Notes: a model not told the origin generated them from the sequence alone. Positions 50,846-60,381 are shown, counted from the stretch's first letter. The stretch: 64,000 bases of DNA from Bathymodiolus brooksi (GCA_963680875.1 OY804589.1:21038413-21102412), one strand, 5' to 3'. Translations and numbers: made by a program.

Positions 50846-51397
50846 ATCTCCTCTGTCATCTTATGTCGTGGTGTAGTCTTGTAGTAGTGATTTTATATTT
50901 AAATGAACCTCGTGAATGGCTCATTTATATATATAATCTTTATTCTCATAATCCAAAATACAATGGTATAACAATTCAAGAAGACAGGAGGAAACAATTC
51001 CACATTTTTCTCCATTTTTGTTTTCTCTCTCTATTTGTGGACAGAATGTCAAATACTAAAGAACATAACTGTAATGTATAACTATGAAATGCCAGTAGAT
51101 ATTTAAATCCTGTATTTTGTAAACATACATTGTATATGGGATATAATTGCAATTTACATTTGCTTATCCCAGATGTTAGACCATTGTAGTGTATCATATA
51201 ACAACATTATCTACAATGAAATATACCCCTTTTCTAATGAAGAGTATGTTCACACAGTATACCACGAGTAATGCTCGACTGGTACCTTAAGTAAAGCTAT
51301 TCACCAGATACATCACAGCGCATTGTGCACATAAAATGCATTATTCACAGACCAATGTGAACAATACAACACTTCCTATTCATCTAATAATACTAAC

Positions 51398-51497
51398 TGA
51401 CAACACTATTTCGATCTCTGTTTTTATTGATGTTCTCGGTGCTCATGGCTGCCATATATTCCGGCGATTCGTGCTCCGATTTCTTGGCTTCCAGCAT
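51398..51497 (-). CDS. RPTP exon 10: D1-D2 linker
   Basis: 100 nt, phase 0 in, 1 out, acceptor TTTTTAG, donor GTTAGT. Encodes MLEAKKSEHESPEYMAAMST, then NINKNRDRNSVV. The linker is charged, and K-N-R marks the D2 start, but the Tyr of the N-R-Y substrate loop (present in D1) is Asp here. The GTTAGT donor is confirmed by the fit to exon 11. Confidence 0.85.
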
Positions 51498-51534
51498 CTA
51501 AAAATGATTGCATAAAATATGAGATGCTAGAGGG

Positions 51535-51785
51535 GCTTGTGTCTTATTTACATTATTCATGTGTGTTTGCGTATAGTGGTGTCCGACACATAGTGTTTTG
51601 TGTGTTTGTTTTGTTTTTCTTCGTCCTTTGTACCCTATGTTGCCAGTTGCTCTGGATTGTCCTTTTTTGATTGCCCCTTCGGTATACTCTAACGTTTATT
51701 TTCGTTCTGTGTCTTGTGTACCCGGTGTTGCCAGCTTCTCTGGATTGTCCTTTTTTGATTGCCCCTTCGCTAATCTCTAACGTCT
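51535..51785 (+). repeat. Mussel-type dispersed repeat (family 4), with internal duplication
   Basis: ATAGTGGTGTCCGACACATA is followed by two tandem copies (about 51617-51690 and 51713-51785) of a segment with GTTGCCAG, CTCTGGATTGTCC and TTGATTGCCCCTTCG. The open frame across it is not a gene. Confidence 0.65.
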
Positions 51786-51929
51786 ATTGATTAAGTGAGA
51801 AATATATTGTAACATAAATAACATTATAATCTTGTATACTAAAACAGTATAACTATCGTGAAAAACCGCTTCTGGATAAATTAACATTTGAATATGGATC
51901 ATCGTATATTTGAGCATTTCCAACAACGT

Positions 51930-52160
51930 TTACGAAGAGTTTGAAGACAACAAGGGTGGTGAATCCGTAAATCAAAGAAGGCCAGTCACCACAATGGGCA
52001 AAAAAAAAGCGCAAAAGGACAAACAACGATCTACAAATCAATACACAGTAAACAATAGATCGAGTAACACGAGCCCAACTTAACACCGGGTGAGAACACA
52101 GGTGCTCTGGAAGGATAAGCAGTTCCTGCTCCACTAGTGGCACCCGCCGTTTTACTCTAG
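51930..52160 (-). repeat. Mussel-type dispersed repeat (family 5)
   Basis: On the plus strand: GGTGAATCCGTAAATC, ACAAACAACGATCTACAAA, CACAGGTGCTCTGGAAGGAT and AAGCAGTTCCTGCTCC. Parts recur near 59840 (CACAGGTGCTCACGAAAGGT) and 53540 (AACAACGATCTACAAAACAC). I recall this as one of the commonest dispersed sequences in mussel genomes. Confidence 0.55.
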
Positions 52161-52206
52161 TTACAAACCGTATGATAAGTTATTTACTGCTCATTAGACT
52201 CCGTAC

Positions 52207-52356
52207 CTTAAATTCTTCGTTAATCCTTTGCTGATTAATGGGACGTTTGTCTGACTGGATATCCCTCCATACTTCATTGAACTTCTCTTTCCGTATACTG
52301 GTGTCCATCATGGTAAACGCTTCAAGTAAAGCGTAATGTAGACAGACGTATTGGTG
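52207..52356 (-). CDS. RPTP exon 9: D1 C-terminal end with Q loop
   Basis: 150 nt, phase 0-0, acceptor TTTTTACAG, donor GTACGG. Begins HQYVCLHYALLEA, the Q-x-x-x-Q-Y-x-x-x-H-x-A-L-x-E block whose Gln residues position the hydrolytic water (first Q at the end of exon 8). The rest is the charged C-terminal helix and start of the linker (EKFNEVWRDIQSDK). Confidence 0.93.
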
Positions 52357-52430
52357 CTGTAAAAATATATGTTGATGCATTACACAAACTCCATGACTTA
52401 TTTTAATATTCGGCGTAATTTGAGGTGCAG

Positions 52431-52685
52431 TTAGGTTATGGTGTGTAATGCCACTTGCAACAATACTTCAGTTATATCGTGGCGGTCAGTTTTCTTGGTG
52501 GAGGAAAACGTAGAACCCGGAGAAAATCACCCACCTGTCACAAGTCACTGATAAACTTTATCACATAATGTTGTATCGAGTACACATCGCCTGAGCGGGA
52601 TTGGAACTCACAACGTTAGTGGTGATAGACACTGATTACATAGGTAGTTGTAAATCCAACTATCATACGATCACGACTGCCCCCA
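52431..52685 (-). mobile_element. Core-bearing SINE (family 1), copy F
   Basis: Full-length inverted copy, from TTAGGTTATGGTGTGTAATG to ATACGATCACGACTGCCCCC on the plus strand. Sits immediately 3' (minus sense) of exon 8. Confidence 0.82.
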
Positions 52686-52759
52686 GCGTAATTTGAAACA
52701 GACGAAGTAACATTAATATATTCGTATGACACGTTCGACAAATATAATGTTTTACTTAC

Positions 52760-52895
52760 AGGAGTCTGGATCATATTCATACGACTGTATCTCATTTTCA
52801 TCACAAACTTAGCAATATTAACATAGCCAGTGGTACGTCCTTCTTCCAACAAAGCATCTAGTGCAATGTATGTCCCGGTTCTACCAATGCCAGCA
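52760..52895 (-). CDS. RPTP exon 8: D1 P-loop (catalytic)
   Basis: 136 nt, phase 2 in, 0 out, acceptor TATTACAG, donor GTAAGT. With the last residues of exon 7 it gives HCSAGIGRTG, the complete active-site loop with nucleophilic Cys and phosphate-binding Arg. It continues TYIALDALLEEGRTTGYVNI and VMKMRYSRMNMIQTP, with the R-x-x-R-x-x-x-x-Q element leading into the Q loop. D1 should be an active tyrosine phosphatase. Confidence 0.96.
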
Positions 52896-53439
52896 CTGTA
52901 ATATATACATACTATGCTAAGTGCACGAACATTCAATGACTCTGCTATTGTACTGATGATGTTTATAATGTAATTCAACGCTTTTTATATTGTGTGGTCG
53001 CTTTGAGTGGAAGCGAATAAGTGCAATATTTTACAATATTTTAAGTATGGAACATTCAATGACTCTGCTATTGTACTGATGATGTTGATGATGTCGTTCT
53101 TTTCCTGCTATATTCTGTGGTCTGTTTGAGTGTGGAAGTGAATACGTGCAGATATTATAATAATTGTTTCTTTATATCTATATTGTCGTTGGATATCTAT
53201 TCATAAGGAGGTGGAGATTTTGGATCAAATTAACCTGTGTTCGGGTCGGTCGGTTCTATACAAGGATATAAATTTCCATCAGCTTATGCCGAGGTCTTTT
53301 TATGATCAATGATTTGTGGTGAGAGGTAGTTGTTAGTTTTGTTGGTATTGTTGTAATTGTTGACCTACATTTTTCACAACGAACTCATTCGTTTAATTTC
53401 TATCATCACTGATATCAATAACTCAAATATTGCAAATAG

Positions 53440-53590
53440 CTTAATAGGAAGAAGACTTTGAAGATTCGAAAAGGGTGATCAGAATCTGTAAATAGGAAGA
53501 CAGAAAACACAAGAGTTAAAAGACAAAAAAAGATAAACAACGATCTACAAAACACTTCACAGAAAACTAAAGATGGAGCAAAGTTGTACA
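53440..53590. repeat. Mussel-type dispersed repeat (family 5), partial
   Basis: GAAGATTCGAAAAGGGTGAT, AATCTGTAAATAGGAAGACA and AACAACGATCTACAAAACAC resemble phrases near 51930 and (inverse) 47520-47640. Confidence 0.45.
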
Positions 53591-53791
53591 ATTAATGTAT
53601 AACCCAATGCATTAAAATTTAAAATGTTGATTATCAATTTGGGCGAAAACAAATTGGTTTTTTTCTGAATTTGACATGTGATTTTCTTACCAATTACTTT
53701 CATAAGAAATTACATAAAATTCATTATTTTATTCTTTATTCATTGGGATGGCTTATGCATATTATAATCATAACCTAAAATATATTTAAAA

Positions 53792-53959
53792 TCTGATTCA
53801 ACCCACCATTCCTTTAGAAATGCCTGTGCCAAGTCAGGGTCATTACAGTTTTCACAGTTTTCCGGTTATTGACTGATTTTGTCTGTTTATATACTTATGA
53901 GTTTTGACTTTCCCTTTGTAAGATTGTTCGGAGTTCGGTAATTTTGTTATTACCCTTAT
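53792..53959 (-). repeat. Dispersed repeat (family 3), inverted copy
   Basis: Complement of the 55354 and 57473 copies: AAGGGTAATAACAAAATTAC, a CTTACAAAGGGAAAGTC phrase, CAGTCAATAACCGGAAAACT, and GGTGGGTTGAATCAG at the far end. Lies next to exon 7. Confidence 0.7.
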
Positions 53960-54195
53960 ACACAATTCACCACATGCCAGGAAAATTTGTGGCATCCAGA
54001 GCATACAGTAATGACTTGGACATACTTTAATATTGCGCGACTCGCTATTCCATGGAACACAACAGACATGATTCATTACGATCAAAAGAACGGGATACAA
54101 TAGGCTTCTATGAGTAGTCAAATTGAATTTTGTATGGCATAATAAAAAACATATTGGGTATCGATTTAATTTGAATTTATATATTACATGCTTAC

Positions 54196-54344
54196 CTGCA
54201 GTGAACCAGAAGTGGACTACTTTCCGTTGGATTATGGTCTGTCGTGACATGTCTGTGAAATAGTACTAGATACAGTGGATCTGGTGTTCCATGATCTGGC
54301 CAAGCTGTAAAGTGGTGCTGGGTTACAATTCTCTTCTCTTTTGT
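54196..54344 (-). CDS. RPTP exon 7: D1 WPD loop to catalytic His-Cys
   Basis: 149 nt, phase 0 in, 2 out, donor GTAAGC. Encodes KRIVTQHHFTAWPDHGTPDP (general-acid Asp in WPD), LYLVLFHRHV, and ends SSPLLVHC, so the intron splits the active-site motif between Cys and Ser. The acceptor is the least certain in the gene: ATCAAG before TKEKR fits phase 0, but an AG nine nt downstream would also keep the frame. Confidence 0.93.
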
Positions 54345-54615
54345 CTTGATTGTGGTAGATTAAATGCAAATAATCATATTGTAATAATTGCATTTACATT
54401 TACTAAGTACATGTGTTCTCGTTGTGAAATGATATAAGGATATAAGGAACACTGTGGAAAAGAAGATGGCAGGGCGTATACATGCTAGCCATCTTTGTAT
54501 GTCATTTTGTACAGCTTTTGTTTTATATGTGACATAGATTAACCATAATACACATTTACATTAATATAACGTTAATGGGTCTTCCAAAAATCGGCTGATC
54601 AACAGAACATTATTT

Positions 54616-54850
54616 GTATGGTAGGTAGTTAGATGTACATCTACCTATATATTAATCAACACCTACCTATAATACCACTTGGGAGTTTGATGTTCACCCG
54701 CGGTGGAATATACTAGATTCAGTTGTGTGGACAATAGCCTTGCCAGTGACCTGTGGCAGCCGGTTGGTTACTACCCAAGTACTACGGTTTTCCCTACAAA
54801 TAAACTGACTGGAAGGATATAAGTGAAATATTGTTAGACACGTAATAACT
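54616..54850 (+). mobile_element. Core-bearing SINE (family 1), copy G, diverged
   Basis: Recognisable by GGTAGGTAGTTAGATGTACA, GTGACCTGTGGCAGCCGGTT and AGGATATAAGTGAAATATTG, with many substitutions relative to other copies. Confidence 0.6.
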
Positions 54851-54952
54851 AATTCAGAAGTTCGACTAGAAATGTCCCCTTTTTAGATCAAAATACAGGG
54901 TAAGTATGACCATGTTTATCGTGTTGGTTTCAAATGCAAATGACCTACCGAA

Positions 54953-55008
54953 AAAAAAAAAAAAAAACAACCAACCACCCCCCCCCAAAAAAAAACCCCA
55001 AAGCAAAA
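54953..55008 (+). repeat. A/C homopolymer-rich tract
   Basis: Runs of A, then C, then A and C. Length is likely unreliable in sequencing. Confidence 0.85.
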
Positions 55009-55186
55009 TCGCAATAAACACGTATATTTTTTACATATTTCTATGTTGATTTCAGATTCGGGAGTGGAAATAACCCTCATTTGTTGAAGCTTTGGTTCAT
55101 GAAGATTAAGTAAGGAGATCTTCGTTTGTTTTGTTTTTGATCAAATACAGAATTAGAAAAAAACAATTATGTAATACAAATCCAAC

Positions 55187-55315
55187 CTTTTTGTTTATAA
55201 CAGATATTTCCCTTGTTACATAAGCTGCTCTTTCTTTTTCTGTCACTAGTGTCAGGACCAGACTTCCATATGTCATTGGTTTACCACCAACTGGCCAGTA
55301 TCTATCACATTTAGC
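55187..55315 (-). CDS. RPTP exon 6: D1 central sheet
   Basis: 129 nt, phase 0-0, acceptor CTATTTAG, donor GTTGGA. Encodes AKCDRYWPVGGKPMTYGSLV, matching K-C-x-x-Y-W-P...Y-G-x-(I/L), then LVTEKERAAYVTREISVINK. A conserved block of PTP domains, in order after exon 5. Confidence 0.94.
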
Positions 55316-55353
55316 CTAAATAGATACAAACTTAAAAAGTAAAAATACCTACA

Positions 55354-55495
55354 AATAAGGGTAATAACAAAATTACCTAACACCGGGTAATCTTCCAAAG
55401 GGAAAGGCAAACCTCATATGTCAACAAACAGACAAAATCAATCAACAACCGGAAAACTGGGAAAACCGCAATTGGTGGGTTGAATCAGATTTGAT
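55354..55495 (+). repeat. Dispersed repeat (family 3)
   Basis: ATAAGGGTAATAACAAAATT, CTTCCAAAGGGAAAGGCAAA, ACAACCGGAAAACTGGGAAA and GGTGGGTTGAATCAGAT. Collinear with 57473-57644 but lacking its middle part with TGGTACAGG. Confidence 0.72.
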
Positions 55496-55751
55496 GGCGC
55501 CAAACCTCCCGCTTCCATTACGTTTAAAAGGTTTCGGTTGCCACTATAGCAGCATTTTTAACAATACTGGGACAAATTAGGTATAATAGTAGTCAACGCA
55601 GTACTTTATGAAAATCCCTCGTTTATTGTCGTCTGCAGAACGGTTTAACTAAACGGTAATCTTCTTACACAATTTGATTTCAAATGAGATGTTAAATGAC
55701 GTCATGTCTAAACCACGATTACTTAATCCTTATCTTTATACATTTTTATAT

Positions 55752-56780
55752 TTACTTTATGAAAATCCATCGTTTATTATCGTCTCTGCAGAGACAGAAT
55801 ATTTTTCGACATGATCTTGGTATTGGAATATAAACTTTATAAGAGATAAGGCGAATCTTTTTATAGCCCTGGTCCAGTAGCCTGTTTCTCAGATAAAGAT
55901 GACGTTTCAAGAAATCAGAATAATTGCTACTGCCCCTTGTATAGCAAATCAATTGAGAGATGTAAACAAAATTTGCAGGAGAAGCTGGTATATTGCTGCA
56001 CATATTTGGAAAATTTATGATTTTAAAATTGAAGTCATCCCGTTTATCATAAATTTTAGTACTGAGTTGATCATTGTCGTCAAATTCGAGGTATAAGTCC
56101 AAAAATGATGCGGACGAAGCTGTATCTGTGGTCTCTGTAATTTCCAGCTCTGGAGGATATATCAATGGAAGAAATTCTGCAAATCTAGTATTATTGATAG
56201 ATAAAACGTCATCAATATACCTGTATGTGAAATTAAAGGATATAGCTTCATGAATTTTCTAATCTTTTACACGATTTTGAAGACACTCCGACTCATATGA
56301 GTATAAAAAGAAATCGGCTAGAAGAGGGGCACAATTCGTACCCATTGGTATGCCGACGACCTGCTGAAACAGTGCCCTTCAAAGGAAACACATATGTTAT
56401 CGATGAGGAACTCCAGCATACTGATCACTTGTTCCTCGGAGTAGCATGTTTTACCTTTTTGAATTGTGTTTGAACAAATATGTGGAATTGTAGCTTAATA
56501 CAACAAGTTTTGAGCCATCGTTTCTATGACTGAAAGCTTTGTGAATGGTTTCTTTTAAGCGGGTTTTTAATTTGTCATGCGGTTGGGCGGTATACAGGTT
56601 TGATAAATCAAAAGATCTTTAGAGTTTTTCAAAATCCACATGTTATTTATGCCACTACGCGAGTAAACAGTTTCACAATATTTCTGTTTTCCATTTTTTA
56701 CTGCAGACATAATCTTTGTCAGGATCATCATGTATTTAATATATTTACTGCATATAATGTGGAATAAACCCATAAGAGGG
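55752..56780 (-). pseudogene. Penelope-like reverse transcriptase remnant
   Basis: On the minus strand: FDLSNLYTAQPHDKLKTRLK (RT block A, about 56610), LVVLSYNSTYLF, then after stops VGIPMGTNCAPLLADFFLYS (about 56350), FNFTYRYIDDVLSIN with the catalytic Y-x-D-D at about 56215, and from 56165 an open frame with YPPELEITET and SFLDLYLEFDDN. The order matches a Penelope-type RT. Frameshifts and stops make it inactive. It lies in the phosphatase intron between exons 5 and 6, in the gene's own sense. A direct repeat of about 40 bp (55602 and 55753, TACTTTATGAAAATCC) is at its 3' end. Confidence 0.75.
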
Positions 56781-56908
56781 GCCGTCGTGGTCGTGATCGT
56801 AAAATAGTTGGATTTACAAACTATTTATGTAATCAGTGTCTATCAGCACTAACGTTGTGAGGTATAATGCCGAATTGGCGTTAAACACCATAACCCTTAC
56901 ACTAACCC
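56777..56908 (+). mobile_element. Core-bearing SINE (family 1), copy H, internally deleted
   Basis: The head GGGGCCGTCGTGGTCGTGAT runs to GCACTAACGTTGTGAGGTAT, then jumps to TTGGCGTTAAACACCATAAC. Abuts the 5' end of the Penelope-like remnant. Confidence 0.72.
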
Positions 56909-56933
56909 AATGAAACAATAAAATATCGAAAAA

Positions 56934-57190
56934 TAACGTAGATATCACATTTAGTGCGCAGGATGTTTTCTGGAATAATCGTCATCAGGTACACTGAAAG
57001 TAAAAACAATTGCAAAGCCCTAAAGGGAACCTTAGTTTTAATAATAATCACATTATTTTTAGAAATTGTAAATTTCAGTAATATATAAATATCTGATAAA
57101 CAATGTATGTGGGGAAACATTGACTATTGGGTGGATCATACCTTCTTGGACTAATAGTCCACCAGCAGAGATATCGATCCAGTGATTCAA
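56934..57190 (+). mobile_element. Dispersed element carrying one 74-bp-type unit
   Basis: The head ATAACGTAGATATCACATTT (56934), a middle of about 180 bp, then a single unit GACTATTGGGTGGATCATAC ... GGACTAATAGTCCACCAGCA ... ATATCGATCCAGTGAT at 57122-57187. The unit matches those of the 16-kb array. Confidence 0.7.
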
Positions 57191-57358
57191 ATTAGATATC
57201 TAAACATAATTAATAACTAGTATCGATTAATATGCAACACTATCACTAACCATTTATTCTTGTTTAGATATTTAAAACAAAGCATACACCTATAAAGAGC
57301 ATAATTGATTAGAAAAAAGTCATAAACATTTGACTTTTTACACACAAAAGGAAAACAA

Positions 57359-57474
57359 GGTTGGGCTATGGTGTTTAACGTCAATTTCCACAATATCTCA
57401 GTTATATCGTGGCGGTCAGCTTTATTGGTGGAAGGAAACCGGAGTACCCGGAGAAAACCACTGACCCGTCGCAA
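57359..57474 (-). mobile_element. Core-bearing SINE (family 1), copy I, truncated
   Basis: 3' core only (GGTGTTTAACGTCAATTTCC through GGAGTACCCGGAGAAAACCA on the plus strand). It is cut directly at the start of the family 3 repeat at 57473. Confidence 0.72.
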
Positions 57475-57644
57475 ATAAGGGTAATAATAAAATTACCGTA
57501 CACCAAGCAATCTTCCAAAGGGAAAGGCAAAACTCATATGTCAACAAACAAACAAAATCAGTTAACAACCGGAAAACTGGGAAAACCGCAATGGCCCTGA
57601 CCTGGTACAGGCTTTTCCAAAGAATTGGTGGGTTGAATCAGATC
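57473..57644 (+). repeat. Dispersed repeat (family 3)
   Basis: AAGGGTAATAATAAAATTAC, GCAATCTTCCAAAGGGAAAG, AGTTAACAACCGGAAAACTG, CCTGACCTGGTACAGGCTTT and GGTGGGTTGAATCAGAT. The most complete of the three copies. Confidence 0.74.
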
Positions 57645-57696
57645 ACATACTGTTGTATTGAATATAAAAATTGAACTAAAAGTATAAATTAATAAC

Positions 57697-57794
57697 CTTT
57701 CCTGATTCTTCTAGATTTGTCAACATAACAATCTTCTTTACGTTGTTCTGCCAAATCATTCTCCAAAGGTCTGAAATAGTAATCTTTATCGGAC
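57697..57794 (-). CDS. RPTP exon 5: D1 W-R-M-(I/V)-W block
   Basis: 98 nt, phase 1 in, 0 out, acceptor TTTTACAG, donor GTTATT. Encodes [20 protein letters not shown], then [13 protein letters not shown]. Matches the conserved P-x-x-x-T-x-x-D-F-W-R-M-(V/I)-W and I-V-M-L-T-N-x-x-E motifs of receptor phosphatases, with Leu in place of the usual Phe before Trp. Confidence 0.95.
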
Positions 57795-57830
57795 CTGTAA
57801 AATATTATAATGTAATACAATTCAATACAG

Positions 57831-58100
57831 GGCTAGGAATAGGGTTATAAGGTGTTTAACGCCACTTTCAACAATATTTCAGCTATATTGTGGCGGTCAG
57901 CGTTTATTGGGTGATGGAAACCAGAGGACCTGGTGAAAACCACCGACCTCTCACAAACAAACTTCTTTATCACATATTGGTGTATCGAGTACAGCTCGCC
58001 TGAGCGGGATTCAAACTCACAACCTTAGTGGTGATAGGCACCGATTGTACAGGTAGTTGTAGATCCAACCACCATACAATCCCAACCACGACGAACCCTG
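57831..58100 (-). mobile_element. Core-bearing SINE (family 1), copy J
   Basis: Full-length inverted copy. Plus-strand landmarks: TTTAACGCCACTTTCAACAA, CTATATTGTGGCGGTCAG, TCGCCTGAGCGGGATTCAAA and ACCACCATACAATCCCAACC. About 40 bp from exon 5. Confidence 0.84.
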
Positions 58101-58369
58101 ACAGAACAGTCAAATGGTTAGTCAATTAATAAGTGATTTATTTCAATTATATATGAATTAACACATTATTCATTTTTGTAGTCTTTTTTTGCTTTTAGAG
58201 GCAGCAGTACAAACGTTACCTAATGTAATATATATATATAGTCTTCCGTTTTCTATTATTCGAAATATTCCGACATTTTATGATAGAATGATAATAATGT
58301 ATATGAAGATATCATTTAAAAAAATTGTAGCTACCACAATGTGAACAGAAGCGTTATTGAAATATCATG

Positions 58370-58668
58370 GTTCGAAACCTCTGCTGGCGGACTATTGGTC
58401 CCCGAAGGTATCATCGGCACAGTGGTCGGTGTTTCGGCACTGACATGGGTTATTAAATATATCTATTATTGAAGTTGACAGTTCCTAATCATTAATAAAG
58501 ATAAGGTTCTTCTCCCTCAGACATAGATGTCCGTAGCCGATTGTTGGTGTCATGTGTAGTCCCTTTCGTTTACTTGCTCACAAAGACTTTAAAATTGTTT
58601 GCTTTCCAATCTTTTGACCATGAGCGTACGCGTCGTGCGCACTAAATTCGATATCTACGCTTTTATCC
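58370..58668 (-). mobile_element. Dispersed element carrying one 74-bp-type unit, inverted
   Basis: Read on the minus strand: head GCGTAGATATCGAATTTAGT GCGCACGACGCG (58668-58627), a middle of about 180 bp, then one unit with GATGATACCTTCGG, GACCAATAGTCCGCCAGCAG and AGGTTTCGA (58427-58376). Same architecture as 56934-57190. I recall this element from mussel genomes. Confidence 0.7.
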
Positions 58669-58818
58669 ATTTCGTTTCTAAGAAAAGTCAATCTGTGAAT
58701 TAGAAGGGATATAATAGTAAAAGATGTCACTGGTGAACTTTATACTTAGATATATATATTCACAAAACATATGGTATCTAGAGCACATGATATTCTTCCA
58801 CTAACAGTGTATAATTAC

Positions 58819-58855
58819 CTTGAGATGCGATGTAACATTTCTCTTTTTCAAAACC
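58819..58855 (-). CDS. RPTP exon 4: D1 mini-exon
   Basis: 37 nt, phase 0 in, 1 out, acceptor TTCCTTTCAG, donor GTAATT. Encodes GFEKEKCYIASQG, the conserved G-(Y/F)...(F/Y)-I-A-(T/S)-Q-G block. A short exon at this point is typical of receptor phosphatase genes. Confidence 0.93.
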
Positions 58856-59453
58856 CTGAAAGGAAAATGAAGTTATCTAATAAGACCGTTCTCATTATTA
58901 CAGTTTTATACACAAGAAATGTATGCTTACATTAATAATTATAATTCACTGCTTTAATTATCAAAGGAACATTTTCAATTTTTGAACAAGTTATACTATA
59001 TAACCTGGTTTGGCCCAATTTACGCTTAATAAACGAGTAAGATGTTTGTGAATATAATCCAAAGTATAATATGTTCAAAAATTTCCAATATTTCTTTATA
59101 CTTTAATTTTTACAAAAAAAAAAGATGAATCCTCGATTTTAAATAGCTTTTATTTCATTGGACTATTTGAATTTGTCTGTAGCGAATGAATACGATGGTT
59201 TCGTCACAATTCCAACTAAGGTCATCCTGTATTACCAATGTTGTTCCAGGCAGATTAGCCAATCAGATTCAAATTAACTTATTTATAATTGGAAACTTTT
59301 TATTACACATCTATTTTCAGTAACACCTTTTCCAATATAAAAGACATCACATATACCAGTTTGTCTTTTTTGCTTTATTGAATATTTTCTCCTGACTGCG
59401 ACAAGGAAAAAAAAACACTTTCACGACAAACTTTTAACACCAGTCATACTCAC

Positions 59454-59530
59454 GTCAATGTAATTTGCATTGATATAGTCCGAATTTCTTGATCCATGAT
59501 CTGTTTCTAGAATTACCCTTGAATGATCAT
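59454..59530 (-). CDS. RPTP exon 3: D1 D-Y-I-N-A-N block
   Basis: 77 nt, phase 1 in, 0 out, acceptor TTGAAACAG, donor GTGAGT. Encodes (Y)DHSRVILETDHGSRNSDY, then INANYID: the canonical D-H-S-R-V-x-L ... D-Y-I-N-A-N-Y-I motif of classical tyrosine phosphatases. Confidence 0.95.
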
Positions 59531-59694
59531 CTGTTTCAAGAAAATAATGCCTTCTTTTATTATTTAACTTAATATTTAAACATACTTAAACATATATATG
59601 GTAGATTTACTTAAACAGTCTGTTTATTTTAATTGCACTTTACACTTATTTTCATATTAACATTCAGTATATCAATAGTAAATAAACTTTAGAG

Positions 59695-59960
59695 AAAACC
59701 AAAGGGGCAATCGAGAATGGACAATCCAGAGTTATTGGCAACATTGCCCACACAAGACAAAGGATGAAGACAAACAAAACCCAGCAGAGACAACTTAAAA
59801 GATGAGCAACACGGACTCCACCAAAAATCGGGGGTGATCACAGGTGCTCACGAAAGGTAAGCAGTTCATGCTTCTTATAAAACACCCTCCATGGTATTCC
59901 TCTAGTTCGTTGGACACCACTATGCCCAATTAACCAAACAGCACAAGTAAGACGAGGGTC
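59695..59960 (-). repeat. Mussel-type dispersed repeat (families 4/5)
   Basis: On the plus strand: ACCAAAGGGGCAATCGAGAA, GACAATCCAGAGTTATTGGC, then GGGGTGATCACAGGTGCTCA and AAGGTAAGCAGTTCATGCTT, ending near GTTCGTTGGACACCACTATG. It combines phrases of the two repeat types, which may therefore be parts of one longer element. Lies between exons 2 and 3. Confidence 0.6.
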
Positions 59961-60261
59961 CTCCTACAAACAACTGGAGGTAGAGACGCATCGAACATTG
60001 TTCATGCGGAAATCGTAACGGACTTCACAATACGGAACTAACATAACAACACATGCTTATTAAAGTATATAACTTACTCAACTCGACATCGAAATAGCAA
60101 AGCATTAAAGACGTAAGCAATAACAAATGGCCAAATCAGCACTGAAACTCAACTGAGACAATCAGCTATCATGATACACACATTTCCCAAATTATTATTT
60201 TATTATTTATACCATTAAAAAGTAACAATCGTAATACAATATTCCATCATTTTATACTTAC

Positions 60262-60349
60262 ATGGTAAAGTAGTTTTATATCTATTCTTCACGACGTTTT
60301 CCTTGAGTTGTGATTTTGTTGTTGGATGCTGAGCTCCATATTGTATACT
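60262..60349 (-). CDS. RPTP exon 2: start of D1
   Basis: 88 nt, phase 0 in, 1 out, donor GTAAGT. Encodes SIQYGAQHPTTKSQLKENVV, then KNRYKTTLP. N-R-Y is the substrate-recognition loop whose Tyr stacks on phosphotyrosine. The acceptor TATATTTAG lies at the end of a TA microsatellite (60353-60381), so its pyrimidine tract is replaced by TA repeat. Confidence 0.92.
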
Positions 60350-60352
60350 CTA

Positions 60353-60381
60353 AATATATATATATATATATATATATATAA
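60353..60381. repeat. TA microsatellite at exon 2 acceptor
   Basis: About 14 TA dinucleotides occupying the position of the polypyrimidine tract upstream of exon 2. Confidence 0.9.

Noticed and set aside
52616..52978. Continuous 120-codon minus frame as one phosphatase exon
   Set aside because: Only 52760-52895 is exon. The outer parts are intron and SINE read-through beyond clear splice sites.
55899..56096. Plus-strand 65-codon frame
   Set aside because: Shadow of the minus-strand Penelope-like reverse transcriptase.
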